From contig DASWHX010000112.1 of the NCBI GenBank assembly GCA_036397995.1, forward strand, positions 1 through 25,761: a DNA stretch of 25,761 nucleotides. Direction: 5' to 3'. Made by a program: the position numbers and the translations under genes. The DNA comes from DASWHX01 sp036397995 (GTDB lineage Bacteria > Bacteroidota > Bacteroidia > Cytophagales > Cyclobacteriaceae). Positions 1 through 7,064 of this stretch are shown here, piece by piece; the stretch's first letter is position 1; each line of letters starts with the position of its first letter. Below the pieces are notes generated by a model. The model saw only the letters and a program-made list of their open reading frames with translations. It was not told the origin of the DNA and made no database searches.

Positions 1-449
1 CTCACTACCGAGGAGCGGTAGTAATCCAGCACCTGGATGGTGAACCGGTAGAAGCCTTCGGGCAGCATGCCCAGTCGCTGGTAATCCCGCTTGCTGATGC
101 CCAGTAAGTCCAGGTTTTCCAAACTGAAATAGGGTTGCAGATCTTCTGCGGTCAATATATAAGGTGTGCCGCCACTGAGTGGTATGGGCTGGGGCAAAAA
201 GGTGGCTTTGGTTTTTATGGTGATGCCAACGCCCTCCACTATCAGCCTGAGCTTCACCGGGTACTGATTCTTGGTTAAATCAGTCAGCAGTAGTTGTACC
301 TGCAGCAGAGTACTGCCCGGCATTCCATACTCATAGAGAGCCAGGGAATAGGGCGGATTCAGGAAGGCCGATACCTGAACGGGGGTTTGTTGTGCAAATG
401 CCCGGATTCCAAAAAACAGAATTGCGCATAAAAAAGCCCTGTATTTCAA
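1..449 (-). CDS. TANFOR-type secreted protein, 5' part only
   Basis: The gene runs off the window start, leaving about 149 N-terminal residues. After a TAG stop upstream, the frame has no ATG in a sensible place. The TTG at 447-449 gives a good signal peptide (MKYRAFLCAILFFGIRAFA) followed by QQTPVQV, so I chose it. The mature part contains NPPYSLALYEY, then a 'VKLRLIVEGVGI' strand, then 'GTPYILTAEDLQPYFSLENL' and 'LPEGFYRFTIQVLDYYRS'. This matches my memory of the N-terminal module of TANFOR-domain proteins, large surface or secreted proteins of Bacteroidota named after Tannerella forsythia. Their function is not established. The visible part is clearly richer in G+C than the genes that follow (about 57% over the first 120 bases). 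I am fairly sure of the frame and secretion, and moderately sure of the family. Confidence 0.72.
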   Translation of the reverse strand, partial: MKYRAFLCAILFFGIRAFAQQTPVQVSAFLNPPYSLALYEYGMPGSTLLQVQLLLTDLTKNQYPVKLRLIVEGVGITIKTKATFLPQPIPLSGGTPYILTAEDLQPYFSLENLDLLGISKRDYQRLGMLPEGFYRFTIQVLDYYRSSVV

Positions 450-562
450 ATCGTTTAGATTTTTTGAATTGACAGGGTTTAGCTAAATCTATTACTTGCT
501 TAGATTTTAGTGTTTTGAAGGTAGGGAGCTTATTCTTAAAATGCAAATAATTATTTTATATT

Positions 563-673
563 TTATATATACCGATCTGCTACTTCTTTTATTTTCTTTC
601 CATCTTCAAAATGTTCCTCAAAATGCTCCCAACTCAGTCTTGAGTTACTACGAACCGGGACAGGATTTATCAT
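563..673 (-). CDS. 36-residue ORF coupled to the EamA gene, unknown function
   Basis: I do not recognise this product. Its ATG (673-671) shares one base with the TAA stop of the upstream transporter gene (TAATG), an arrangement typical of translational coupling. It ends at a TAA at 563-565. The peptide begins MINPVPVRSNSRLSWEHFEE and ends HFEDGKKIKEVADRYI. It is hydrophilic, mixed-charge, and has no signal peptide or membrane segment. The segment 'GKKIKEVADRYI' resembles the first helices of small DNA-binding or antitoxin-like folds, but this is too little for a call. It could be a real small protein, the remnant of a longer gene, or a chance extension after the operon. Confidence 0.35.
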   Translation of the reverse strand: MINPVPVRSNSRLSWEHFEEHFEDGKKIKEVADRYI

Positions 674-1569
674 TATTTTTTTGCGTTGGCTATAAAAACC
701 CCGGCTAAAACAATTATCATCCCCAGAAAGTGTCCGATGAGTAATACCTCCCCGTCCCATACTCCCCAACCCACTGCAACCAGGGGGATCAGGTAGGTTA
801 CGGAGGAAGTAAAAATGGGGTTTGTCATTCGAACCAAACCATTGAAAATAACCAGGGCAATCGAAGTGCTCATAATACCCAAAAGTGTTATCGCAGCGAA
901 AGCGAGGCTTGCATCAGGGATTGTGGTCATCTTTGAAATGAAGTCTGTTCCGAACAGCAGAAACAAGGTTGCGGGTATCAGAACCAGTGAAATGCTGATT
1001 GAGGTAATGCTTATTGCTTTAAGACTTTCAATTTTATACTTGATGATATTCAAATTGAATCCATAGCAAATGGTTGCTGCCACCACGAACAGACCGTAGA
1101 AGTTTAATTGGTCCCACGACCCTCCGGAACCTGCCATCACCAGTAAGGCTGTGCCACAAAATCCTATTATCAGTCCTATGTACTGATTTCGTCTGATCTT
1201 CCGGGCAAAAAATATTGCACCGATAAAAAGAACGAATAATGGGGTTAATGCATTTATTACACCTGCCAGTGAGCTGTCAATCCTGGTTTGCGCTTTCGCG
1301 AAAAGGAAAGCAGGTATCAAACTTCCCATTAAACCGATGTACAGGAGGTATTTCCACTCCCGTTGATTCACTTTGCGTATGTCTTTAAATGCCCAGGGAA
1401 GTAAAAATACTCCCGCTGCGGCTATCCTCAATGAGCCGACTTCCAGTGGATCAAAAACCCGTAAGCCTGCTTTTATTAAAATGAATGATGAACCCCACAT
1501 TAACGACAAAAGAATCAGAAGCAACCAGGCTTTCAACCCCGGTTTTTCTGATGGGGCGTTGTTAATCAT
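673..1569 (-). CDS. EamA/DMT-family transporter
   Basis: A 298-residue polytopic inner-membrane protein of the drug/metabolite transporter superfamily. It has the usual ten hydrophobic segments in two EamA repeats (about residues 12-148 and 153-295). The first repeat carries the family hallmark 'LLSLMWGSSFILIKAGL' with the early W-G-S-S-F motif and 'PLEVGSLRIAAAGVFLLP'. Substrates in this family include amino acids, nucleobases and other metabolites, and the sequence does not say which. The ATG at 1569 overlaps the stop of dusB as ATGA, and the stop overlaps the next small ORF as TAATG, so all three are probably made from one message. Length and start agree with the family. Family assignment is firm; substrate unknown. 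Confidence 0.9.
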   Translation of the reverse strand: MINNAPSEKPGLKAWLLLILLSLMWGSSFILIKAGLRVFDPLEVGSLRIAAAGVFLLPWAFKDIRKVNQREWKYLLYIGLMGSLIPAFLFAKAQTRIDSSLAGVINALTPLFVLFIGAIFFARKIRRNQYIGLIIGFCGTALLVMAGSGGSWDQLNFYGLFVVAATICYGFNLNIIKYKIESLKAISITSISISLVLIPATLFLLFGTDFISKMTTIPDASLAFAAITLLGIMSTSIALVIFNGLVRMTNPIFTSSVTYLIPLVAVGWGVWDGEVLLIGHFLGMIIVLAGVFIANAKK

Positions 1570-2558
1570 ACTGCATAGGATTCCTGATAGAGTCCTTCGA
1601 TTTCTTCCAGAATGCTGTTAATCTCATAAAATGACTCAGACTGAACAATCCTGATTCTTAAAGGTTTAAAATTATCTACGCCACGAAAATAACTAGTATA
1701 ATGTCTTCTCATTTCATGGATGCCTTTCTTTTCTCCCTTCCACTCCATCGAGAGTTCTAAATGTTTTCTTGCCACTTTCACTCTTTCCTTTATCCCGACA
1801 TCCGGCAGTTTTTCTCCGGTTTTTATGTAATGCTTGATTTGATTAAAAATCCAGGGATTACCGATGCTTGCTCTTCCCAGCATTATTCCATCTACTCCAT
1901 ATTGCGATTTATAATCCAATGCTTTTTGCGGTGAATCTATGTCACCGTTTCCAAAAATTGGAATGATTATGTCAGGATGGGATTTTACATTGGCTATATA
2001 ACTCCAGTCGGCTGCACCTTTATACATTTGCTGCCTTGTTCTTCCATGGATAGTTAATGCTTTGATACCTGCATCCTGAAGTCTCAAGGCTACCTCAACT
2101 ATTTTGATAGAAGTATCGTCCCAGCCTAACCGTGTTTTTACGGTAACCGGAAGAGAAACCTGCTTAACTATTTCGCTGGTCATCGCCTCCATCTTTGGCA
2201 AATCCTGTAATATTCCGGCACCGGCGCCCTTGCAAGCGACCTTTTTGACGGGACATCCGTAATTGATATCAATTAATTCAGGGCGCGCATTTTCAGCGAT
2301 CTCAGCCGCCTGCCTCATCGATTCAATCTTATCCCCAAAAATCTGGATACCAATGGGACGTTCATAGTCATAAATATCAAGTTTCTGCATGCTTTTGTCG
2401 GCTTCCCTGATCAGGCCTTCAGCAGAAATGAATTCAGTATACATCAAATCTGCTCCATTTTCCTTACATACAGCTCTGAAAGGAGGATCACTTACGTCCT
2501 CCATTGGAGCCAAAAGCAAAGGGAAATCTCCGAGGTTGATGTTACCAAGCGTTACCAC
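1566..2558 (-). CDS. dusB: tRNA-dihydrouridine synthase (DusB-like)
   Basis: A flavoenzyme that reduces uridine to dihydrouridine in the tRNA D-loop using FMN and NAD(P)H. The open frame extends upstream to 2762, but the conserved protein starts at 'LGNINLGDFPLLLAPMEDVS'. No ATG lies nearby, so I take the GTG at 2556-2558 as start, giving 330 residues, the normal DusB length. Visible motifs are the FMN-barrel start 'LAPMEDVSDPPFR', the catalytic Cys in 'NYGCPVKKVACKGAGAG' (about C102), FMN-binding Lys141 in 'VKTRLGW' and His171 in 'IHGRTR'. The longer reading would overlap the divergent CPBP gene by about 170 bases, which argues against it. It heads a coupled operon with the EamA transporter. 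Dus subfamily (B versus others) is less certain than function. Confidence 0.9.
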   Translation of the reverse strand: MVTLGNINLGDFPLLLAPMEDVSDPPFRAVCKENGADLMYTEFISAEGLIREADKSMQKLDIYDYERPIGIQIFGDKIESMRQAAEIAENARPELIDINYGCPVKKVACKGAGAGILQDLPKMEAMTSEIVKQVSLPVTVKTRLGWDDTSIKIVEVALRLQDAGIKALTIHGRTRQQMYKGAADWSYIANVKSHPDIIIPIFGNGDIDSPQKALDYKSQYGVDGIMLGRASIGNPWIFNQIKHYIKTGEKLPDVGIKERVKVARKHLELSMEWKGEKKGIHEMRRHYTSYFRGVDNFKPLRIRIVQSESFYEINSILEEIEGLYQESYAV

Positions 2559-2592
2559 AAGTTTTGAATTTTCGGTTAAATTTACTGCAATT

Positions 2593-3558
2593 ATGGAACA
2601 TAACGGCAATGAACTCGCCTTGCAAAATTCCCGGAAGCCCGCACTCTCGTTCATGCTGGTTCTGTTTTTTTCGTTTGTTGGCTTTACAACTCTGGGCCCA
2701 TTCCTTGGAATTCTCTTTGCCTTACCGTTCCCCGGATTTGATTTGAATAACCTTTTGAGCATTCTTGAAAATCCGGTGAAGTTTCCGGAATCTAAAACTC
2801 CATTTCTAATTATCCAGGGGATAAGTTCCGTGGTAGGATTTATTGTTTTACCCTCTATATTTCTGGTGGGAATACAAAAGATGGGTTTCAGGATCTTTTT
2901 TCAAGCCAAAACCGTAACTCCGGTTGTCATCTTTGTAACCATTTTGTTCATTATCCTTTTCATGGTTGTGAATTCGGTGTTTGTAGAGTGGAATGCAAAC
3001 CTCAAATTGCCGGAGTTCATGAGCGGATTTGAAAACTGGGCTCGTGGCCTTGAAGATAATGCCGCGGTATTGACCCAATTTTTGACAGACTTTGATAATA
3101 TAGGCCAATTCTTGATTGCTTTTGTCGTGATTGCCATTATTCCGGCCTTTGGCGAGGAATTTGTTTTCAGAGGATTGCTGCAAAATTATGCCATAGGATT
3201 TTTACGAAATCCTCATGTAGCCATATGGGTAACCGCCATTCTGTTCAGTGGATTTCACCTTCAGTTTTTTGGCTTTGTACCCCGAGCTTTCTTAGGAGTC
3301 GCGTTTGGGTATCTATATTTTTGGTCTGGTAACTTAACAATTCCGATAATAGCGCACTTTATTAATAACGGTTTCACTTTATTGATGATATACATGTACA
3401 GAACAGATGCAATTGGGTTTGATATTGAGACTACTGAATCACCAGGTGTGTTAACCGTAATTCCTATGGCTTTTATAACAGCCACCTTGCTCTATTTCTT
3501 TCACAAACACACTTTCCAAATAAGAAAGCAACATGGCGACATGGCAAACCGTGTTTAA
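2593..3558 (+). CDS. CPBP-family intramembrane glutamic endopeptidase
   Basis: A 321-residue membrane protein of the CPBP (CAAX protease/bacteriocin-processing, ABI) family. The frame is open from 2389, but that part is antisense to dusB. The ATG at 2593 gives a normal N-terminus before the first membrane segment (about residues 18-45). All active-site motifs are present: E188-E189 and R193 in 'GEEFVFRGLLQ', H222 in 'FSGFHLQFFGF', and H255/N259 in 'IIAHFINNG'. Members cleave within the membrane, but the substrate cannot be predicted here. The start codon lies 34 bases from the divergent dusB start. The last 26 bases overlap the DUF2007 gene, which in turn overlaps cdsA, so the three probably form one operon. 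Confidence 0.9.
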   Translation: MEHNGNELALQNSRKPALSFMLVLFFSFVGFTTLGPFLGILFALPFPGFDLNNLLSILENPVKFPESKTPFLIIQGISSVVGFIVLPSIFLVGIQKMGFRIFFQAKTVTPVVIFVTILFIILFMVVNSVFVEWNANLKLPEFMSGFENWARGLEDNAAVLTQFLTDFDNIGQFLIAFVVIAIIPAFGEEFVFRGLLQNYAIGFLRNPHVAIWVTAILFSGFHLQFFGFVPRAFLGVAFGYLYFWSGNLTIPIIAHFINNGFTLLMIYMYRTDAIGFDIETTESPGVLTVIPMAFITATLLYFFHKHTFQIRKQHGDMANRV

Positions 3559-3742
3559 ATCTGAAAATTCTGTGAGAGCAGAAATTGTTAAAGATGTTCT
3601 GCTGGGAAGAGACATTACCGCTTTAATTGTAAATAAGAGAGACTCTTCGTATAATACTTTCGGATATTTTGAAGTGGTTGTTCATAATGACAACGTGATT
3701 GAAGCATTAAGGATAATTGAAGATGAGATCGTTTTTGAGTAA
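3533..3742 (+). CDS. DUF2007 family small protein
   Basis: A 69-residue soluble protein, beginning MATWQTVFKSENSVRAEIVK and containing 'GYFEVVVHNDNVIEALRII'. This matches the DUF2007 ('putative signal-transducing protein') family. Such proteins have an ACT-like or PII-like small beta-alpha fold, with no established biochemical role. The 'VFKSENSVRAEIVKDVLLGRDI...' portion is the family's usual first beta strand and helix, and length is typical. It overlaps CPBP by 26 bases upstream and cdsA by 20 bases downstream, so its synthesis is probably coupled to both membrane proteins. That placement suggests, as inference only, a regulatory or accessory role linked to lipid or envelope metabolism. 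Confidence 0.82.
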   Translation: MATWQTVFKSENSVRAEIVKDVLLGRDITALIVNKRDSSYNTFGYFEVVVHNDNVIEALRIIEDEIVFE

Positions 3743-4556
3743 GTATAGTAATTTTACCCAAAGAGTTGTCACGGGGTTGACCGGTGCGGTTATTCTTATG
3801 ACAGCCCTTTCCTGGAGTGAATGGGGATATTTTATCTGCTTCCTTCTGGTTGTGGTGATTTCACAACTTGAATTTTATAAGTTAGTCGGATTAGATGGAA
3901 TGTCTCCACTTAAATTCTGGGGAACGTTCACCGGGCTTTCCGTATTTGTGCTATCATTTTTGATCGAAAGAGGTTCTGTCAACACCAATTTTTATTACCT
4001 TATTTTTCCGATTGCATGCGGCACTTTCTTTATTAAACTTTATAAGAAATCAGATAAGAAGCCTTTCACTAATATTGCGTTCACCTTAATCGGAGTTATT
4101 TACATTGCCCTACCAATAGCTTTGTTAAATATTTCCACTTTTGTCATGGGTCAGTATAGCCATGAAATCATTATTGGTTTGATTCTAATATTTTGGGCCA
4201 GCGATATTGGCGCTTATTTCGCGGGAATTAAATTCGGTAAACGAAAACTTTTTGAAAGAATCTCTCCGAAGAAAAGTTGGGAAGGCGCGCTTGGAGGTGC
4301 GGCATTTGCTTTACTGGTTGCCTACCTGATAAGCTTATATTTTACCGACCTGACATTTATCAACTGGATGATTTTAGGTGCCATCATTATTGTGGGTGGA
4401 ACTTATGGTGATTTAATTGAATCCCTTTTCAAAAGGAGTATAGAAATTAAAGATTCAGGAACAAAATTACCTGGCCACGGAGGTTTTTTAGACCGGTTTG
4501 ACAGTTTATTAATCGCTTCACCATTCTTAGTCGCTTACCTTAAGCTGTTTCTCTGA
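3723..4556 (+). CDS. cdsA: Phosphatidate cytidylyltransferase (CDP-diglyceride synthase)
   Basis: This integral membrane enzyme makes CDP-diacylglycerol from phosphatidic acid and CTP, the branch point of phospholipid synthesis. An upstream TTG (3717) is in frame, but the ATG at 3723 gives the expected 'MRSFLSKYSNFTQRVVTGL' N-terminus, with the usual R-V-x-T-G motif before the first membrane helix. The protein is 277 residues with about eight membrane segments. The CdsA signature spans about residues 233-260 (S-L-F-K-R...K-D-S-G...P-G-H-G-G-F-L-D-R-F-D). The gene starts inside the end of the DUF2007 gene. With the phosphatidylserine decarboxylase 1.4 kb downstream it supplies two steps of phosphatidylethanolamine synthesis; phosphatidylserine synthase is not in the window. 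Confidence 0.95.
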   Translation: MRSFLSKYSNFTQRVVTGLTGAVILMTALSWSEWGYFICFLLVVVISQLEFYKLVGLDGMSPLKFWGTFTGLSVFVLSFLIERGSVNTNFYYLIFPIACGTFFIKLYKKSDKKPFTNIAFTLIGVIYIALPIALLNISTFVMGQYSHEIIIGLILIFWASDIGAYFAGIKFGKRKLFERISPKKSWEGALGGAAFALLVAYLISLYFTDLTFINWMILGAIIIVGGTYGDLIESLFKRSIEIKDSGTKLPGHGGFLDRFDSLLIASPFLVAYLKLFL

Positions 4557-4565
4557 ATTAATTAT

Positions 4566-4585
4566 GCAAGGCACCAACGCTTTGC
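4566..4585 (+). terminator. Possible weak stem-loop after cdsA
   Basis: GCAAGGC (4566-4572) can pair with GCTTTGC (4579-4585), with one G-U pair and a six-base loop, ten bases after the cdsA stop codon. It is not followed by a clean T-run, so it is at best a weak or Rho-assisted terminator. It could also simply be part of the promoter region of the next gene. Confidence 0.3.
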
Positions 4586-4606
4586 CTGATATTTGCTCTA
4601 ACTTTG
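4581..4606 (+). promoter_or_regulatory. Candidate promoter for the glutamate dehydrogenase gene
   Basis: TAACTTTG at 4599-4606 is an exact match to the TAnnTTTG -7 box of the Bacteroidota housekeeping sigma factor. A TTTG at 4581-4584 could be the -33 element, but the spacing (14) is shorter than the usual ~19, so that half is weak. Transcription would start about 25-30 bases before the ATG at 4641. Confidence 0.5.
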
Positions 4607-4640
4607 CAACCGATTTGATAAAATCTTTTTTAATAAGAAT

Positions 4641-5915
4641 ATGACTTACATTGAACCGGCTCCGATAAAGGACGCCGAAAACCCATTTGAGTCAATGATG
4701 TCAAGGTTTGAAATTGCTTCCAGAATACTGGGCCTTGACGATGAAGTGTATAACGTTTTAAAGACTCCCGCAAAGCAAGTTGTTGTTTCATTACCCATCA
4801 CGATGGATGATGGTTCTATCAAAGTTTTTGAAGGATACCGGGTAATTCACTCCAAAATTTTGGGCCCTTCCAAAGGTGGAGTGCGCTATGATATGGCAGT
4901 AAACCTGGATGAAGTTAAAGCTCTTGCCGCGTGGATGACCTGGAAATGCGCTGTAGTGGATATTCCCTATGGAGGCGCCAAGGGTGGCATTAAATGCGAT
5001 CCGCGATCAATGTCGGCAGGAGAAATTGAACGATTGACCCGGGCATACACGGGAGCATTGATTGAAATTTTTGGACCGGACAGAGATATTCCGGCACCGG
5101 ACATGGGAACCGGTCCAAGGGAAATGGCATGGCTAATGGACGAATTCTCAAGAGCCCAGGGCATGACAGTTAACGCCGTAGTAACAGGAAAACCGCTGGT
5201 ATTGGGAGGATCTTTAGGAAGAGTAGAAGCCACAGGACGCGGAGTAATGGTATCAGCACTAGCTGCAATGGAAAAGCTTAAAATTAATCCATATCAGGCA
5301 ACCTGTGCAGTCCAGGGATTTGGAAATGTTGGAAGCTACGCGTCACTATTATTAGAAGAACGGGGTGCCAGAGTAGTTGCGATTAGTGATATCAGCGGTG
5401 GTTATTATAATGCAAATGGAATTGCTATCCGGGATGCCGTTGATTATAGAAACCAAAATAACAATTCTCTTGATGGATTTAAAGGCGGCGATTTTATTTC
5501 CAATATGGATATCCTTTTGCTTGATGTTGATGTTATTGTGCCAGCTGCCAAGGAAGATGTTATCACTATCAAAAATGCGGAACAAATAAAAGCCAAACTG
5601 ATAGTTGAAGGGGCGAACGGTCCAACGTCCGCTAAAGCGGATGCAATTATTAATGAAAAAGGAATTATGGTTGCTCCCGATATCCTGGCAAACGCCGGAG
5701 GTGTCACTGTTTCTTATTTCGAATGGGTTCAAAACAGGCTTGGATTCAAATGGACCAGCGAACGGGTTAACAGGCGTTCAGACCGAATCATGAAAGATGC
5801 TTTTGATCGGGTGTATAAAACATCAATTGACTATAGTGTGTCTATGAGAATTGCAGCCTACATTGTGGCTATAGATAAAGTGGCCAAGACCTACAAATGG
5901 CGCGGCGGGTTTTAG
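4641..5915 (+). CDS. gdhA: Glutamate dehydrogenase (Glu/Leu/Phe/Val family)
   Basis: A 424-residue cytoplasmic enzyme that interconverts glutamate and 2-oxoglutarate plus ammonia. The N-terminal dimerisation/substrate domain carries 'GPSKGGVRYD' (K78), 'WKCAVVDIPYGGAKGG' (K102 and the catalytic K114) and 'DIPAPDMGTGPREMAW'. The Rossmann domain begins with 'VQGFGNVGSYASLL' (GFGNVG about 226-231), and an Asp ends the second strand ('AISD'), which favours NAD over NADP. The length fits the hexameric GudB/RocG-like group of about 420 residues rather than the ~450-residue NADP type. The ATG at 4641 follows a promoter-like box. psd begins 10 bases after the stop, so the two are probably co-transcribed although metabolically unrelated. 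Leucine or phenylalanine dehydrogenase is less likely, given length and motif context. Confidence 0.9.
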   Translation: MTYIEPAPIKDAENPFESMMSRFEIASRILGLDDEVYNVLKTPAKQVVVSLPITMDDGSIKVFEGYRVIHSKILGPSKGGVRYDMAVNLDEVKALAAWMTWKCAVVDIPYGGAKGGIKCDPRSMSAGEIERLTRAYTGALIEIFGPDRDIPAPDMGTGPREMAWLMDEFSRAQGMTVNAVVTGKPLVLGGSLGRVEATGRGVMVSALAAMEKLKINPYQATCAVQGFGNVGSYASLLLEERGARVVAISDISGGYYNANGIAIRDAVDYRNQNNNSLDGFKGGDFISNMDILLLDVDVIVPAAKEDVITIKNAEQIKAKLIVEGANGPTSAKADAIINEKGIMVAPDILANAGGVTVSYFEWVQNRLGFKWTSERVNRRSDRIMKDAFDRVYKTSIDYSVSMRIAAYIVAIDKVAKTYKWRGGF

Positions 5916-5925
5916 TATCATAGCA

Positions 5926-6585
5926 ATGAAAATTCATAAAGAAGGTAAAAACTTACTTTTTGTTTTACTATTACTTCTAATTGCAATAGACGCGGTCGCC
6001 TACAATTTCATCGTGTCACAAGCAGCCCTTTGGATTGTAATTGGCTTTAGTATTATCATTTTTCTTCTTGTGTTACAATTTTTCAGAAATCCAACCGTGG
6101 TAGTTCCCATTGATGAGAAGCATATTTATGCCCCCGCGGACGGCAAAGTGGTAGCAATTGAAAGAGTTGAAGCAAATGAATTTATTTCAATCCCTTCCCA
6201 GCAAATAAGTATTTTTATGTCTCCGGTAAATGTTCATGTGAACCGGGCCCCGGTTTCAGGGAAAGTGAAATTGTTTCGCTATCATAAAGGAAGGTATCTG
6301 GTTGCCTGGCACCCTAAATCCAGTTCTGAGAATGAGCAAACAACGATGATTATTCAAATGAGCAATGGAGTGGAAATACTAGTAAGACAAATCGCGGGTG
6401 CACTCGCCAGAAGAATCAAATGGTATGTTGAAGAAGGAGATGATGTAATCCAGGGAAATGAATTCGGGTTCATAAAATTTGGAAGCCGGGTAGATATATT
6501 AATCCCGGAGGATTTTACTATTACAGCTCAGATAGGAGAAAAGACCAAAGCCGGCAAAACCATCATTGCCACCGTACCTAATTAG
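5926..6585 (+). CDS. psd: Phosphatidylserine decarboxylase, short type
   Basis: A pyruvoyl-dependent membrane enzyme that converts phosphatidylserine to phosphatidylethanolamine. The 219-residue protein has two N-terminal membrane segments (about 8-30 and 33-52), then 'YAPADGKVVAIERV', the 'SIFMSPVNVHVNRAPVSGKV' motif and 'GALARRIKWYVEEGDDVIQG'. Self-cleavage is expected between G186 and S187 in 'KFGSRVDILIPED', which would turn Ser187 into the pyruvoyl group. The FGSR form and the length mark the short archaetidylserine-decarboxylase-like group used by Bacteroidota rather than the LGST form of E. coli. It lies 10 bases after gdhA, and its last four bases overlap the convergent GAF gene. Confidence 0.94.
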   Translation: MKIHKEGKNLLFVLLLLLIAIDAVAYNFIVSQAALWIVIGFSIIIFLLVLQFFRNPTVVVPIDEKHIYAPADGKVVAIERVEANEFISIPSQQISIFMSPVNVHVNRAPVSGKVKLFRYHKGRYLVAWHPKSSSENEQTTMIIQMSNGVEILVRQIAGALARRIKWYVEEGDDVIQGNEFGFIKFGSRVDILIPEDFTITAQIGEKTKAGKTIIATVPN

Positions 6586-7064
6586 GATTTTGCGATAATT
6601 TGCTCTACAATATCAGTGAGATATTTTTGATCTACTAAATCAAAATCACTACGCTTATCGCTGTCCACATCAAGAAGCAGAATCATTTCACCATCTTTAA
6701 TTCCAGGGATGACGATTTCCGACTTTGATAAGCTGCTACAACTTATATGACCTGGAAACTGGTCTACGTCAGGAACGATAATTGGCGCTTTGTTTTTCCA
6801 ACTGGTTCCACACACTCCCATACCCTTCTGAATCCTTGTGCAGGCAACAGGTCCCTGAAATGGTCCCAATATTAATTCATCACCCTCCACAAGGTAGAAT
6901 CCAACCCAGAAAAAGTTCATAGCTTCCTTCAATGCGGCTGAAGTATTCGCCAGATTTGCAATCAAATTTTTTTCATTATCAATTAATGCTTTGATCTGCG
7001 GTATTAAACTTTCATACCGTTTCTTCTTGTCTCTCGATTTACTTATAATTAATTCCTCAGCCAT
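6582..7064 (-). CDS. GAF-domain free methionine-(R)-sulfoxide reductase-like protein
   Basis: A 160-residue soluble protein made of one GAF domain. Its motifs match the fRMsr (E. coli YebR/MsrC) family, which reduces free methionine-R-sulfoxide and needs three cysteines. All three are visible: C75 in 'GPVACTRI', C85 in 'GMGVCGTSW' and C109 in 'GHISCSSLSKSEIVIP'. The fold-defining 'WVGFYLVEGDELILGPFQG' is also present. Because all three cysteines are kept, an active reductase is more likely than a non-catalytic GAF sensor. Its ATG lies inside the end of ribD (8-base overlap), so it is the second gene of a ribD operon. It ends convergently with psd, sharing four bases. It probably repairs oxidised methionine. 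Confidence 0.88.
   Translation of the reverse strand: MAEELIISKSRDKKKRYESLIPQIKALIDNEKNLIANLANTSAALKEAMNFFWVGFYLVEGDELILGPFQGPVACTRIQKGMGVCGTSWKNKAPIIVPDVDQFPGHISCSSLSKSEIVIPGIKDGEMILLLDVDSDKRSDFDLVDQKYLTDIVEQIIAKS

Noticed and set aside
2389..2592. Upstream extension of the CPBP frame to 2389
   Set aside because: It runs antisense through the start of dusB and has no membrane-protease similarity; the ATG at 2593 fits the family.
2559..2762. Upstream extension of the dusB frame to 2762
   Set aside because: The added residues do not resemble Dus proteins and overlap the CPBP coding sequence; conserved sequence begins at about 2558.
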